Positions 1-9,059 of a stretch of DNA of 64,000 nt are shown here, in pieces; the stretch's first letter is position 1, and each line of letters opens with the position of its first letter. The notes below the pieces were generated by a model. The model had not been told where the DNA came from, made no database searches, and saw only the letters and a list, made by a program, of their open reading frames with translations. Source of the stretch: Nodularia spumigena CCY9414 (GTDB lineage: Bacteria > Cyanobacteriota > Cyanobacteriia > Cyanobacteriales > Nostocaceae). A program made the position numbers and the translations under genes. The stretch lies in NCBI RefSeq assembly GCF_000340565.2, contig NZ_CP007203.1, positions 474,297-538,296 of the forward strand, given 5' to 3'.

Positions 1-93
1 CTTCTTAAGGGGGGTTAGGGGGGATCAAACAGTTATGAAGTAACTTGAGAATACTTGTGTGTACACGATAGCCTTATCAAGGAGAGGGGAGAA

Positions 94-453
94 TTAAATT
101 AAAATCAAATTAGGACTTACGCAAGAACTCTCTGAAACCTTCTTAACTTCTCCCAAAGGGAGAAGGGGAGACGCTTCGCGAACGTGGTTCGTTTTTCCAT
201 AATTTTGCGTAAGTCCTGCAAATAATATCCTAGTTTGATATTTTAAAATATCTATAATACTTTTGAGGGGTTCTAACACACTAAGCTTTTCTTGGCGATC
301 GCGAGCGGTTAATAAGCCCTCTAGCAAATCATATAATTGATTGGTCATTCTGTCACCCAAGGTAAATTTATGAATTCTGGGCAACCGAGTCAGAATTGGG
401 ATGTACCATTTAATCAGGTCGTAGGTTTTTTGGATAATTGGTAATTCTTCCAT
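94..453 (-). pseudogene. avd: Avd-like accessory protein of a diversity-generating retroelement, 3' end disrupted
   Basis: The first ~75 residues match the four-helix-bundle Avd family, which works with the DGR reverse transcriptase: it begins MEELPIIQKTYDLIKWYIPI and has the LGDRM and LYDLLEGL segments and KYQTRIL. After codon ILF the frame enters a small transposable element (111-218), so the last ~40 residues are element-encoded. Joining the flanks at the 5-bp target duplication gives ILFDFNLI, like the YQTRLLLDFKLI typical of the family, but a stop follows four codons later. The usual C-terminal helix was therefore probably already lost. It lies 170 bp downstream of the variable-protein gene on the same strand, the usual DGR order (variable protein, avd, template repeat, RT). 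Bases 1-93 hold no template repeat or RT. Confidence 0.75.
111..218. mobile_element. MITE copy 1 (108 bp) inside avd
   Basis: Non-autonomous element with terminal inverted repeats YAGGACTTACGCA and a 5-bp target duplication (CAAAT at 106-110 and 219-223). Same ends as the copies at 20554-20715 and 36844-36936. It carries no gene and supplies the aberrant C-terminus of the avd reading frame. Confidence 0.85.
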
Positions 454-625
454 TTAAATTTGAGGAATTTCGCTGTTTGGTTTACAAAATAGATTTTATA
501 TGCTATCTTAAATTGTAGGCGTGTATTTTTGCAAAAAAAATTGATCGCTCCGTTTCACTACGCTAGGAAAGGGCAAAGAGGAACAAGAGCAAAGAGCAAA
601 GAGCAGAGGGCTAGAGTGCAAAGGG

Positions 626-1993
626 CTAAAGAGTCCTCGCGGCGGAAACTACAACCCGAAAACCGATGAGGATGTTCCTATTGTCCGGGTCGACGTAGTT
701 ACGAAACGCAGAACGGCAATGCCTCGGAAAGTAGTACCAGGAACCACCGCGCAGCAGCTTTTGATTATCATTATCAATCCAAGCACTACCATCCCTTGGC
801 GCAACTTTATAGTTACTGTGCCAGGTATCTAAACACCATTCCCACAGGTTTCCGTGCATATCATACAAGCCAAAGGCATTAGGAGGAAAGCTGCCTACAG
901 GCGTTGTTTTTTGCCGATACTGTCCTTTCAGGCTATTACCATAAGTGGAGTTACCATCATAGTTAGCCACTTCACTTGTAATTATATCACCAAAATGAAA
1001 AGGTGTATAGGTGCCGGCACGACAAGCATATTCCCATTCTGCCTCACTGGGTAGTCGATAATCACGACCTGTTTTTTGAGACAGTCTTTTGCAAAACTCA
1101 ACTGCATCATACCACGAAATACTCTCTACAGGAAGATTGTCATCTCCTTTAAAATGAGATGGTCGAGTCTCTAGTTTTCTATTAATTTGTGGAAAAGATG
1201 CAGCTACTATTACCCATTGTGGTTGAGTAACGAGGAATCTTCCCATATAAAAGGATGGAACTGTTACTTGGTGTTCGGGACGTTCATCATCGCTACTTCG
1301 TTCCTCTTTTTTGGAAGCACCCATCGTAAAAATTCCACCAGGAATCTTTACCATTTCTAGGTTTATACCCTGACCTAAATCTTCTGTAAAGCCTTCAGCT
1401 TCTCCTAAATAATCATTACGCTGAATTTTATTGACACCTAAAAATTGTTTTGATGTTAGTTTAGCAAATTTAAACTCGAATTTTTGTAATAGTGGCTGAG
1501 AATCAGGTATATCTTGTGGAGGAGGTGAAGGAGGTGGCGTAGTGAATGAAGAATGGGAATATCCTAATGAAGCCAATCGCTGATTAATCAAAGAAGCAAT
1601 TTCATGAGGTTTTCGATCTCTGATATCAATATAACCGTCAATTGAAAATAGACCAGATACATCACCACTATCTATGCGAATTGGCATAATTGCTAAAGGT
1701 GATTCCTGATTTTTGGTTTTTATTAAGTCACGTATAGCGCGCCATTCTAAACGACACCAATCTTTTTGTTCATAATCTTTACCAATAAAAATAACAACTA
1801 AATCACATTGCTTATGATAAATATTTTGTAAATGTTTATCTAGATTAAGTATGGCAAGTTCGGCTTCATGAAAATTGTCATAAAAAATTTTCTGTCTACC
1901 CCATTCCATTGCTAATTCGTTAGCAACCTGTCCTACAAAATCTCTAGATTCTCCAGCAAACGAAAGTCCTACTCGAAACCGCAAATCCGTCAT
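626..1993 (-). CDS. TIR-FGE fusion, DGR variable (target) protein
   Basis: A 455-residue two-domain protein. Residues 1 to ~130 form a TIR-like domain (RVGLSFAGESRDFV, then VVIFIGKDYEQKDWCRLEWR), a family that binds or cleaves NAD-type nucleotides or mediates signalling. After a Pro-rich linker (~150-165), residues ~208-453 form a formylglycine-generating-enzyme/C-type-lectin fold domain (VKIPGGIFTMG, YRLPSEAEWEYACRAG, GLYDMHGNLWEWC). The C-terminus LLRGGSWYYFPRHCRSAF... and IGFRVV is the classic diversified tail of FGE-type DGR targets. That fold is used for ligand binding and sulfatase-activating activity is not expected. The avd-like gene follows on the same strand. By family knowledge this is a receptor or effector whose binding face is hypermutated. 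The TIR effector role is inference. Confidence 0.88.
   Translation of the reverse strand: MTDLRFRVGLSFAGESRDFVGQVANELAMEWGRQKIFYDNFHEAELAILNLDKHLQNIYHKQCDLVVIFIGKDYEQKDWCRLEWRAIRDLIKTKNQESPLAIMPIRIDSGDVSGLFSIDGYIDIRDRKPHEIASLINQRLASLGYSHSSFTTPPPSPPPQDIPDSQPLLQKFEFKFAKLTSKQFLGVNKIQRNDYLGEAEGFTEDLGQGINLEMVKIPGGIFTMGASKKEERSSDDERPEHQVTVPSFYMGRFLVTQPQWVIVAASFPQINRKLETRPSHFKGDDNLPVESISWYDAVEFCKRLSQKTGRDYRLPSEAEWEYACRAGTYTPFHFGDIITSEVANYDGNSTYGNSLKGQYRQKTTPVGSFPPNAFGLYDMHGNLWEWCLDTWHSNYKVAPRDGSAWIDNDNQKLLRGGSWYYFPRHCRSAFRNYVDPDNRNILIGFRVVVSAARTL
637..760 (-). other. DGR variable region (VR) at the 3' end of the TIR-FGE gene
   Basis: Codons after LLRGGSW read TAC TAC TTT, then CAT, TTT, TAC, GTC, ATC and CTC at the positions where DGR templates usually carry AAC or AAT. 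Every one keeps the third base C or T and differs only at positions 1 and 2, as expected from adenine-specific mutagenesis. Between them lie invariant GC-rich codons, and the stretch ends in a GC-rich tail (IGFRVV, SAAR) resembling an initiation-of-mutagenic-homing site. The template repeat is not in the window, so the VR limits are approximate. Confidence 0.72.
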
Positions 1994-2210
1994 TAATATA
2001 GCCTCACTGTGAATTATTTCATAATTTTAGCCAATTCAAATACAAATGTGCATTTTTTCAGCGTTTTGTTCTATACGTAGCATAGCATTGTTCTATATAG
2101 CTATAAATAGAGATCCGGCTAAAATATTAAAATTTATAAGTTTTTAATTACTTCGTAAAAATAAAAATATATTTGAATTTTGATGATCATCGAGAAATGA
2201 ATAAAAAATC

Positions 2211-2243
2211 AGATCCCCGACTTCTTCAAGAAGTCGGGGATCT
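2211..2243. terminator. Perfect 33-bp palindrome, probable bidirectional terminator or repeat
   Basis: Arms of 16 bp (AGATCCCCGACTTCTT and complement) around one base. It sits 12 bp past the stop of the - strand gene at 2255-2716. A sister palindrome with CCC-for-CCCC-type changes is at 42496-42528. It may be a dispersed repeat reused as a terminator. Confidence 0.6.
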
Positions 2244-2254
2244 AAGTATCTCGA

Positions 2255-2716
2255 TTATAAAATGAAATATCTGGCAATAATGACGGTGATTAATAATGTT
2301 AAATAAAACGGGTAAACAGAAAAAGAAAGACTAGAGGTAAATAATAAATTGACAACATTCATCCCTTTTGGTGGCTTCAGATCAAAAAGCCGATCAATTG
2401 TCAGTTTATCTGAATGTAAATCGTTGACAAATTTATTATATATATCCCGAAAGCTGCGTTCTTGACCCAAATAATATGAATCTAGTAAAAAGAACAGCAG
2501 AATGGGGATGAGAGATATCCAAGCATAAGTAGGCTTATTCTTATCTGCTAATACTACTAAAGTTGCCGAAACCAGAGAAATACACCAAGTTTTGCAGTTG
2601 GCGCTATTATTTGCCATCCGCGCAATAACCCCTTGCAAGATATTCATATAACTCTGCACAGAGTTAGAATCAGGGTCTACCTTATGTGGTTGTGACTGCG
2701 GATTAAAGTTACTCAC
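2255..2716 (-). CDS. Small multi-pass membrane protein, possibly RipA/8xMP-like
   Basis: A 153-residue protein with a hydrophilic N-terminus and about four hydrophobic segments (near residues 43-60, 64-82, 120-135 and 138-152). The central segment LLDSYYLGQERSFRDIYNKF recalls the conserved helix of RipA-like octameric membrane proteins, which are often found near nucleotide-signalling or effector genes. That assignment is from memory of the family pattern and is tentative. It lies 260 bp upstream of the TIR-FGE gene on the same strand, so a functional link with the TIR protein is possible but not shown. Confidence 0.6.
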   Translation of the reverse strand: MSNFNPQSQPHKVDPDSNSVQSYMNILQGVIARMANNSANCKTWCISLVSATLVVLADKNKPTYAWISLIPILLFFLLDSYYLGQERSFRDIYNKFVNDLHSDKLTIDRLFDLKPPKGMNVVNLLFTSSLSFSVYPFYLTLLITVIIARYFIL

Positions 2717-2817
2717 TGAAACTTTTCGCTACTATTGTGGTATTTTTACTTTCATTATATATCGTTGACGCTGCTTGATTTCAGCCAAAATGGATAAAAT
2801 TGAGCTAAGAGTTAATC

Positions 2818-3246
2818 TCATTCTCTATTGTGACGATTTCGGTCACGTTTGAGACTTTCTTCTAAAGCTTGAATTTGTTCCCGACGGGCTTCTAACTCTA
2901 GAGAACGACGTGCTAAGTCTTGATTTTGTAAAGTTAGAGACTGTCGCCAACTTTCGGCGCGTTCTGCTTCTTGTTGCAACTGTTCTGGTGTTATACCACT
3001 GCTGAGGTAAGTTTGCACTAAATGCACTACCCATTTGCTAGCATCTGCTAAACTTTCAATTTCACCTGTCGGGGAAAGCTGCACTAAAACCAGCAGGTTG
3101 TCACTTATGTTAGTGACTTTTTCTAATAAAATAAAACTTTCTTCTGGGATAACTACCCAAAGGTTTTGACTTTCCTGACGTGCTAACAACCGTAACTGAT
3201 ACTTATCTGAAAATTCATTTTTATTGACTTGAGCTAGATATAGCAT
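2818..3246 (-). CDS. Conserved cyanobacterial hypothetical protein with C-terminal coiled coil
   Basis: A 142-residue soluble protein. Residues 1-85 are a compact alpha/beta-like region (MLYLAQVNKNEFSDKYQLRL...). Residues ~88-142 are an uninterrupted charged helix rich in Glu, Arg and Gln with heptad spacing, a probable coiled coil. No signal peptide or catalytic motif is seen. It ends 100 bp before valS on the same strand, so the two could be cotranscribed. Function unknown; the overall pattern suggests a structural or scaffold protein. Confidence 0.7.
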   Translation of the reverse strand: MLYLAQVNKNEFSDKYQLRLLARQESQNLWVVIPEESFILLEKVTNISDNLLVLVQLSPTGEIESLADASKWVVHLVQTYLSSGITPEQLQQEAERAESWRQSLTLQNQDLARRSLELEARREQIQALEESLKRDRNRHNRE

Positions 3247-3296
3247 GGCTTTAGCTTCAGATTTGAATTGCCAAAATATTTTTTAAGTTTAGACAA

Positions 3297-3330
3297 GGGC
3301 GGGCATCTTTGCCCACCCCACAAGATTTAG
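3297..3330. repeat. Dispersed short palindromic repeat
   Basis: Contains GGGCGGGCATCTTTGCCCAC followed by CCCACAAGATTTA. Close relatives are at 23746-23780 and 58318-58352. Always intergenic here, with a small G+C-rich hairpin. No gene content. Confidence 0.65.
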
Positions 3331-3351
3331 ATCAACTGTTACCTATTGCAC

Positions 3352-6300
3352 CTATACTAAACTACGCAAGCGATCGCGCAAAATTTCGGCTTGTTTCTCA
3401 GCTTCTGCTAAAGATTCTCTCGCTCCTTTTACCACATCAGCCGGGGCTTTATCCACAAACTTAGGATTACTTAACCTTGCACTCAAAGACTGAGCCTCTG
3501 CTTCAACTTTGTTGAGGGTTTTTTCCAGTTTGGCCTGCAAGGTAGCAATATCTACTACATCACCACTCAGAGGAATTACCACTTGTACAGTCCCCACAAC
3601 ACCAGATATAGCATTTTCTGGTGCTTGTGGCTGTTCTAATTGTGTCTGTGATATTTCTTTCTGAGGCGTTGGGGGGAAAAACTTAGCCCAAAACTCTTGT
3701 CTAGTCTGCTGTTTGAGTAGAACTTCCACAACAAACCAAGATGTAACACCCAAACCAACTATTTCAAAGAATGTGCCAATCAAGGGAATTTGATCAATCG
3801 TATTTCCCGTAGCCCAACCTACCCTCACAAAGACCACCGCCGCGATAATTAAGCCAATTGCCTTCAAACCGTTCTGAGGTTTTTTCTCAGCACCTCTAGG
3901 GCTTTTTGCCTCTGTTTCAGGCGCTTCTGGAACACCAGCAATCGTTAAATTCTCCACCTTGGCCAAATCTTGAATATAATCCTGTCCAGCAGTGAGAATT
4001 TGCTGTTCTTGGGGATTACCAGTTTGTAAATTAGCGGTGATTTTCGCCCCTGGCTTAATATCCGCCTCGGCGCGTAAATTGCGAATTGTGCGAATTGTGC
4101 CAATTAGTAATTCAAACTGCGCTTCCAACTCTGGATTAATTAGGTTATTATCGGCTTCAGGATAGGCTTGTAAAGCTAAAGTTTCTAAAGAATCGGCTGG
4201 TTGTTGGGTGAGAGTTTGCCAAATTTCCTCAGTAATATGAGGCATTAAAGGATGGAGTAATTTTAAAATCCCTTCCAGTACATAACCCAGAATTTGTTGT
4301 GCTACCTTGCGGGATGCGGGGTCTGCATCTTTTTGTAACCGGGATTTGACTAATTCAATATACCAATCACAAAAATCACCCCAGATAAATTCATACAGAC
4401 CTTTTGCAGCTTCACCTAAACCGTAGTTATCAATGTAATTACTTGTTTGGTTGATAACTTGATGATAACGGGAAAGAATCCAAGTGTCGCTTAATTCTGT
4501 AGGAATTGGTTCACCCAGTTGTGCTGGGGTTTGTCCATCCAAATTCATCATCACAAACCGGGCGGCATTCCACAACTTATTAGCAAAGTTGCGCGAAGCT
4601 TCTACTGATGCAGACTCATCCTTTTTACGGTCATATTCCAAGCGAATATTTTGACCCGCACCCGCAACTTCTTTAATTAAGGTATAGCGCAGGGCATCAG
4701 TGCCATATTTGTCAATTAATAATAGTGGGTCAATACCATTACCTTTAGTCTTCGACATTTTCTGACCGTTTTCATCCAACACTAACCCGTGGATGTAAAC
4801 ATCATTAAATGGCATTTTCCCAGTAAAGTGTCCCCCCATCATCGTCATTCTGGCAACCCAGAAAAAGATAATATCAAAGCCAGTTACCAAAGTACTGTTA
4901 GGATAATAAGTCTCTAAATCTGGAGTTTGTTCAGGCCAGCCCAAAGTGGAAAATGGCCAAAGTCCAGAAGAGAACCAAGTATCCAATACATCTGGGTCTT
5001 GTTCTAACTTGACATCTGCCCCAAATTGTGATTTAGCTTTTTCCCAAGCCTCATCTGCTGATTTAGCAACGACAAAGGGTGTGGTATCGGTAATTTGACC
5101 ATCGGTTTCACTGACAGCATACCAAGCCGGAATTTGATGACCCCACCATAGTTGACGAGAAATACACCAATCTTTCAACTTGACTAACCAATCACGATAA
5201 ACCTTAGTCCAGCGTTGGGGGACAAACTCCGGCGTATTTTGATTGTCGAGAAATTTTAAGGCTTTATCAGCCATTGGGCGAATTTTGACAAACCACTGAG
5301 TAGATAATAATGGTTCAACTGGGACTTTACCGCGATCGCTATAAGGAACAGTATGCTTATAATCCTCCACCTTCACCAGCACACCATCGGCTTCTAAGCG
5401 AGAAACCACATTTTTTCTAGCCACAAAGCGGTCTTGTCCTTGGAACTCCCCAGCGTTATCATTGAGAGTCCCGTCCTTATTCATGATATTGATTGACGGC
5501 AGATTGTGACGCTTACCCATTTCAAAGTCATTGGGATCATGGGCTGGAGTCACCTTTACACAACCAGTCCCAAATTTCGGGTCAACAAACTCATCACCAA
5601 TAATCGGAATTTCCCGATTCATAATGGGCAGAGTTAAGGTTTTGCCAATCAAGTGTTTATATCTGTCATCATTGGGATTAACCGCCACACCTGTATCACC
5701 AAGCATAGTTTCTGGTCGAGTCGTCGCCACTTCTACAAACCCAGAATTATCACTGAGGGGATAGCGGAAATGCCAAAGATTTCCATCAACCTCTTGATTA
5801 TCCACTTCCACATCAGACACCGCCGACTGAGAAGCTGGACACCAATTGACTAAGTATTCTCCACGATAAATTAATCCTGATTCGTAGAGACTAACAAAAG
5901 CTTCCAGAACAGCTTGCGATAAACCTGCATCTAAAGTAAAGCGTTCCCGTGTCCAGTCAACGGAGACACCGAGGCGTTTTAACTGATTCACAATTGTACC
6001 TTCAGAATCGGCTTTCCATTGCCAAGCCCGTTCTAAGAATTGTTCGCGTCCCAGTTCGTAGCGAGTTTTACCCTCTTTTTTGAGTTGCTTTTCCAACATC
6101 GTGTGAACGGCGATGCTGGCGTGGTCGGTTCCGGGAACCCATAGGGTATTGCGCCCTTTCATGCGGTGGTAGCGGATGAGGGTATCAATTAAGGCGCTTT
6201 CAAAGGCGTGACCCATGTGTAAACTGCCGGTGACGTTGGGAGGGGGAATGACGATGCAGTAAGGTTCACCGGGGTGGTTGGGGTCAGCTTTGTAGACTTG

Positions 6301-6384
6301 GTTTTCTTGCCAAAATTTTTGCCATTTGGCTTCGGTGGTGAATGCGTCGTAAAGGCTGGGGAGGTTGGTAATGTTTGCGGTCAT
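3352..6384 (-). CDS. valS: Valyl-tRNA synthetase with inserted CAAD membrane domain
   Basis: Class I aminoacyl-tRNA synthetase that charges tRNA-Val. The HIGH-type motif is in [14 protein letters not shown] (~residues 47-60), the editing CP1 domain follows ([12 protein letters not shown]), and the KMSKS motif is KMSKTKG (~540). An anticodon-binding helical domain leads to ~residue 815. Between it and the C-terminal coiled coil (~930-1010) lies an extra ~80-residue module with two membrane helices ([15 protein letters not shown] and [10 protein letters not shown]). This is the CAAD domain known to anchor several cyanobacterial synthetases to thylakoid membranes. At 1010 residues the protein is longer than the usual ~880-950, which the insertion explains. 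Confidence 0.97.
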   Translation of the reverse strand: MTANITNLPSLYDAFTTEAKWQKFWQENQVYKADPNHPGEPYCIVIPPPNVTGSLHMGHAFESALIDTLIRYHRMKGRNTLWVPGTDHASIAVHTMLEKQLKKEGKTRYELGREQFLERAWQWKADSEGTIVNQLKRLGVSVDWTRERFTLDAGLSQAVLEAFVSLYESGLIYRGEYLVNWCPASQSAVSDVEVDNQEVDGNLWHFRYPLSDNSGFVEVATTRPETMLGDTGVAVNPNDDRYKHLIGKTLTLPIMNREIPIIGDEFVDPKFGTGCVKVTPAHDPNDFEMGKRHNLPSINIMNKDGTLNDNAGEFQGQDRFVARKNVVSRLEADGVLVKVEDYKHTVPYSDRGKVPVEPLLSTQWFVKIRPMADKALKFLDNQNTPEFVPQRWTKVYRDWLVKLKDWCISRQLWWGHQIPAWYAVSETDGQITDTTPFVVAKSADEAWEKAKSQFGADVKLEQDPDVLDTWFSSGLWPFSTLGWPEQTPDLETYYPNSTLVTGFDIIFFWVARMTMMGGHFTGKMPFNDVYIHGLVLDENGQKMSKTKGNGIDPLLLIDKYGTDALRYTLIKEVAGAGQNIRLEYDRKKDESASVEASRNFANKLWNAARFVMMNLDGQTPAQLGEPIPTELSDTWILSRYHQVINQTSNYIDNYGLGEAAKGLYEFIWGDFCDWYIELVKSRLQKDADPASRKVAQQILGYVLEGILKLLHPLMPHITEEIWQTLTQQPADSLETLALQAYPEADNNLINPELEAQFELLIGTIRTIRNLRAEADIKPGAKITANLQTGNPQEQQILTAGQDYIQDLAKVENLTIAGVPEAPETEAKSPRGAEKKPQNGLKAIGLIIAAVVFVRVGWATGNTIDQIPLIGTFFEIVGLGVTSWFVVEVLLKQQTRQEFWAKFFPPTPQKEISQTQLEQPQAPENAISGVVGTVQVVIPLSGDVVDIATLQAKLEKTLNKVEAEAQSLSARLSNPKFVDKAPADVVKGARESLAEAEKQAEILRDRLRSLV

Positions 6385-6441
6385 GCTGGGAATACTAATT
6401 CTGGAAGGACTTTAGTAAATTTTGCCATAGGGTTTGATGGA

Positions 6442-6478
6442 AACGAACCGCAAAGGGCGCAAAGTACACAAAGGAAGA
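6442..6478. repeat. Left 37-bp inverted repeat flanking the GxxExxY gene
   Basis: Begins AACGAACCGCAAAGGGCGCA. It pairs with 6897-6933 in inverted orientation at 35 of 37 positions. This is a member of the dispersed CGCAAAG/GCGGTTCGTT repeat family also seen inside lnt (~46104-46133), in MITE copy 2 and at ~50872-50915. Confidence 0.85.
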
Positions 6479-6492
6479 GGAGGAAAGTAGAG

Positions 6493-6882
6493 ATGAGACA
6501 GCCAAGTGGTCAGCTAGAAAATCTGGCTTATGAAGTGATTGGGGCGGCGATTGAGGTACATAGGATTTTAGGTTCTGGGTTTTTGGAGGAGGTATATCAC
6601 AGGGCGTTGAGAGAAGAATTTCTGATGCGCGAGATACCTCACCAGTCTGAGTATCCAGTCAAAGTACACTACAAAGGTCGTCCAGTCGGTGAGGGGAAAT
6701 TAGATTTTCTAGTAGGAAACTCGCTAATTATTGAATTGAAAGCCGTCCAAAACCTAGCCCCAATACACGAAGCCCAAGTCCTATCCTACCTAAAAATGAC
6801 TAAACACCCCCTCGCCCTCCTGATCAACTTTAACGTCCCTCTCCTCAAAGACGGCATCAAACGCATTATTCTCACCTCTTAA
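6493..6882 (+). CDS. GxxExxY family protein (PD-(D/E)XK nuclease-like fold)
   Basis: The true start is probably ATG 6493 (MRQPSGQLENLAYEVIGAA), giving 129 residues. The open frame further upstream only reads through repeat sequence and antisense of valS. The name-giving motif is GSGFLEEVY (~residues 30-38). The nuclease-like core follows: VGEGKLDFLVGNSLIIELKA carries the D and E-x-K residues. Members of this family are small, widespread and poorly understood. Gene and repeats together look like a unit: 37-bp inverted repeats lie 14 bp from each end. The right arm also forms the very end of the convergent kinase gene. Confidence 0.85.
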   Translation: MRQPSGQLENLAYEVIGAAIEVHRILGSGFLEEVYHRALREEFLMREIPHQSEYPVKVHYKGRPVGEGKLDFLVGNSLIIELKAVQNLAPIHEAQVLSYLKMTKHPLALLINFNVPLLKDGIKRIILTS

Positions 6883-6896
6883 TCTTCCTTCTTCCT

Positions 6897-6933
6897 TCTT
6901 CCTTCGTGTACTTTGCGTCCTTTGCGGTTCGTT
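6897..6933. repeat. Right 37-bp inverted repeat flanking the GxxExxY gene
   Basis: Ends in TTTGCGGTTCGTT, the complement of the left arm at 6442-6478 with two mismatches. Touches the stop codon of the kinase gene at 6932. Confidence 0.85.
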
Positions 6934-8191
6934 AAAAAAAACCCAACCCCCGCAAAGCCAAAAGCGCCGAACCAAAAGCAGCCTCAGTATGCACCGACGA
7001 AACCACAGACACCCCTAAAACCCCTTCCCGAATAGCACACCAAGCACTATTCCCCGCCCCACCACCAGCAGTATAAACACGAATTAACCTATCCGCCCCC
7101 ATTTCCTGCAATAAACCATAGCCACGCCCCTCAATTTTAGCCATACCTTCCAACAACCCATGCAAAAATGCCACAGGATCATCAGGACGTGGTGATAATC
7201 GTGGTAATAAATCGGGATCATTAATCGGAAAGCGATCGCCTGCCTGCAACAACGGATAATAATCTAACCCACTGGCTGTAGTCACATCAATCTGACTACT
7301 AAACCTTTCCAACTCAGCCGCACTAAAAAAATGTTTTAGCACAGCCCCCCCAGTATTAGAAGCCCCCCCAGTCAGCCATAAATTACCCAAACGATGGCTG
7401 TAAATACCGTATCGTGAATCCTCCACACGCGTCCGACTCAATAATTTAACTACCAGCGTCGAACCCAAAGAAGTCACAGCTTCCCCCGGCGATTTAGCCC
7501 CACTAGCCAAAAAAGCCGCAATACTATCAGTTGTCCCAGCACACACCAAACAGTCACCAGGAAAATTAAACTGAGTGGCAATTTCCGGGCGTAATTTGGC
7601 TATGGGAGTACCGGGAGTTAACACTTTTGGTAGCTGAATCGGTAATTGCAGTTTCTCTAGCCATGCTGGATATTTTAACTGCTCTACGTCATAGCCGAGC
7701 TTTAAGGCGTTGTGATAATCGCTAATTCCCAAATAGCCATGTAGCAGAAATCCTAACCAATCAGCTTGATGCAGAAAATATTTCGCCTGACTAAAACTAG
7801 GTTGTTGCATCATCCATAATAATTTGGCTAGGCTGGAAGTAGCACTTAATACATTGTGATGCGGTGGTGCAATATTTCGCAACTGCTCCAACACCACTGA
7901 TCCCCGTGCATCGTTGTACAGTAAAGGTGTATCTACAGGCTTACCAGCAGCATCAGTTAGCAAGACTGTGGATGAAGTACCATTAATAGCGATCGCCTTG
8001 ACTTCTCGGCGCAAATTCTCAGGTATTTGTGCCAGGAGTCTAAATAAAGCCGTCTCCCAAGCAGTTGCTAAGTCAGAAACCGCCTCATCTGCCCAAGCAT
8101 ACTTAATTTCTGCCTGGGTGCAAGCTTCATGATTAATCACCACACCCCTAAGGCCAGAAGTACCGAAATCGATCCCCAAATAAAAACCCAT
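6932..8191 (-). CDS. FGGY-family carbohydrate kinase, probable D-ribulokinase
   Basis: A 419-residue ASKHA-fold kinase. The N-terminal phosphate-binding loop is YLGIDFGTSGLRGVVI (residues 4-19). The catalytic region YNDARG is at ~residues 92-97, the second nucleotide-binding segment AGTTDSIAAFLASGA at ~217-231, and the C-terminal YTAGGGAGNSAW at ~372-383. It is shorter than bacterial XylB/GlpK (~480-500) and matches the compact cyanobacterial/plant XK-1-type kinases characterised as D-ribulokinases, so the substrate is inferred to be D-ribulose. The last codons run into the inverted repeat shared with the GxxExxY gene, so the C-terminus may differ slightly from relatives. Confidence 0.85.
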   Translation of the reverse strand: MGFYLGIDFGTSGLRGVVINHEACTQAEIKYAWADEAVSDLATAWETALFRLLAQIPENLRREVKAIAINGTSSTVLLTDAAGKPVDTPLLYNDARGSVVLEQLRNIAPPHHNVLSATSSLAKLLWMMQQPSFSQAKYFLHQADWLGFLLHGYLGISDYHNALKLGYDVEQLKYPAWLEKLQLPIQLPKVLTPGTPIAKLRPEIATQFNFPGDCLVCAGTTDSIAAFLASGAKSPGEAVTSLGSTLVVKLLSRTRVEDSRYGIYSHRLGNLWLTGGASNTGGAVLKHFFSAAELERFSSQIDVTTASGLDYYPLLQAGDRFPINDPDLLPRLSPRPDDPVAFLHGLLEGMAKIEGRGYGLLQEMGADRLIRVYTAGGGAGNSAWCAIREGVLGVSVVSSVHTEAAFGSALLALRGLGFF

Positions 8192-8350
8192 AGTTTTATA
8201 AATTTTTTTTGCTGAAAAATCACGAATGGCTACTGGTTAATCACTGCTTATGTTGCATCTTGTAACAAGATATTCCACATTCTTGGCAAAACAGTGAAAA
8301 GTAGTAAACGAACTGTTCAATTTGATTTGAAGCTCAGGAGGGTTCCGACC

Positions 8351-8446
8351 ATGCCTATCTCAGACACTCAAGTGTACATTGCTCTAGCTGTAGCCCTGAT
8401 TCCAGGAATTCTGGCTTGGCGTTTAGCAACAGAACTTTATAAATAA
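8351..8446 (+). CDS. psaM: Photosystem I reaction-centre subunit XII (PsaM)
   Basis: A 31-codon gene: [20 protein letters not shown], then [11 protein letters not shown] and TAA. This is the complete PsaM sequence pattern: a single transmembrane helix with a short lumenal/stromal tail, a core-associated small subunit of the PSI trimer. A purine-rich ribosome-binding stretch (CTCAGGAGGG) lies about 10 bases upstream of ATG. A strong hairpin follows 20 bp after the stop, so it is probably monocistronic. Confidence 0.95.
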   Translation: MPISDTQVYIALAVALIPGILAWRLATELYK

Positions 8447-8466
8447 CGCCACCTTGTGACATGGTA

Positions 8467-8494
8467 AGTGGGGCATATTCAAAATCGCCCCACT
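8467..8494 (+). terminator. Terminator hairpin after psaM
   Basis: AGTGGGGC and GCCCCACT form an 8-bp stem with a 12-base loop. The remaining 8495-9059 is AT-rich, non-coding, with no repeat or gene that I can support. It probably holds the promoter of the gene at 9060. Confidence 0.65.
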
Positions 8495-9059
8495 CTCAAA
8501 CAACAATCAGGCTAGTCCTGGTTGTTGTATTTACAATAAAAAAAATCCAGCGCGGTAAGCATCAACAAATCAATTCACCGCCATATTCTTAGCCTCATAT
8601 TTAAGTATAATTAAAGACTCAATCTTTGCGGTAATTGCAGTGTTGCCCAGAGAAAATTTGGCATAAATAGCAAGGTAGCTATATAACTTTCAACCAAAAC
8701 TAGCCGATATTAACAGGCTAAAAAATGGCAACTAAAAATATTTTTTGAGTACAATGGAACACGTTTGAATTTCCCACACAGAGGAAAAGTTCAGAAAGCT
8801 ATTCATAAATATCACCACAACTCGGAATTGACAGAATCTTTTAAAAGAATAATAATCTGGCAAACAGGGTGCTAGTGGCTGGATGCCAAAAGTTTTTGAA
8901 TACTAGCTACTTACGTACATTGAGTTATTTTTTAACTTTGAATATACGTGTAGCAATTTGGGAAAAATGAAGTAATATGGCAGCTAAATCAAGCTGTAAT
9001 CATTACCAGTGTGCATTCTATGATATTGCCATTCAATCAGTAAGGTTCTATTTAGCATA

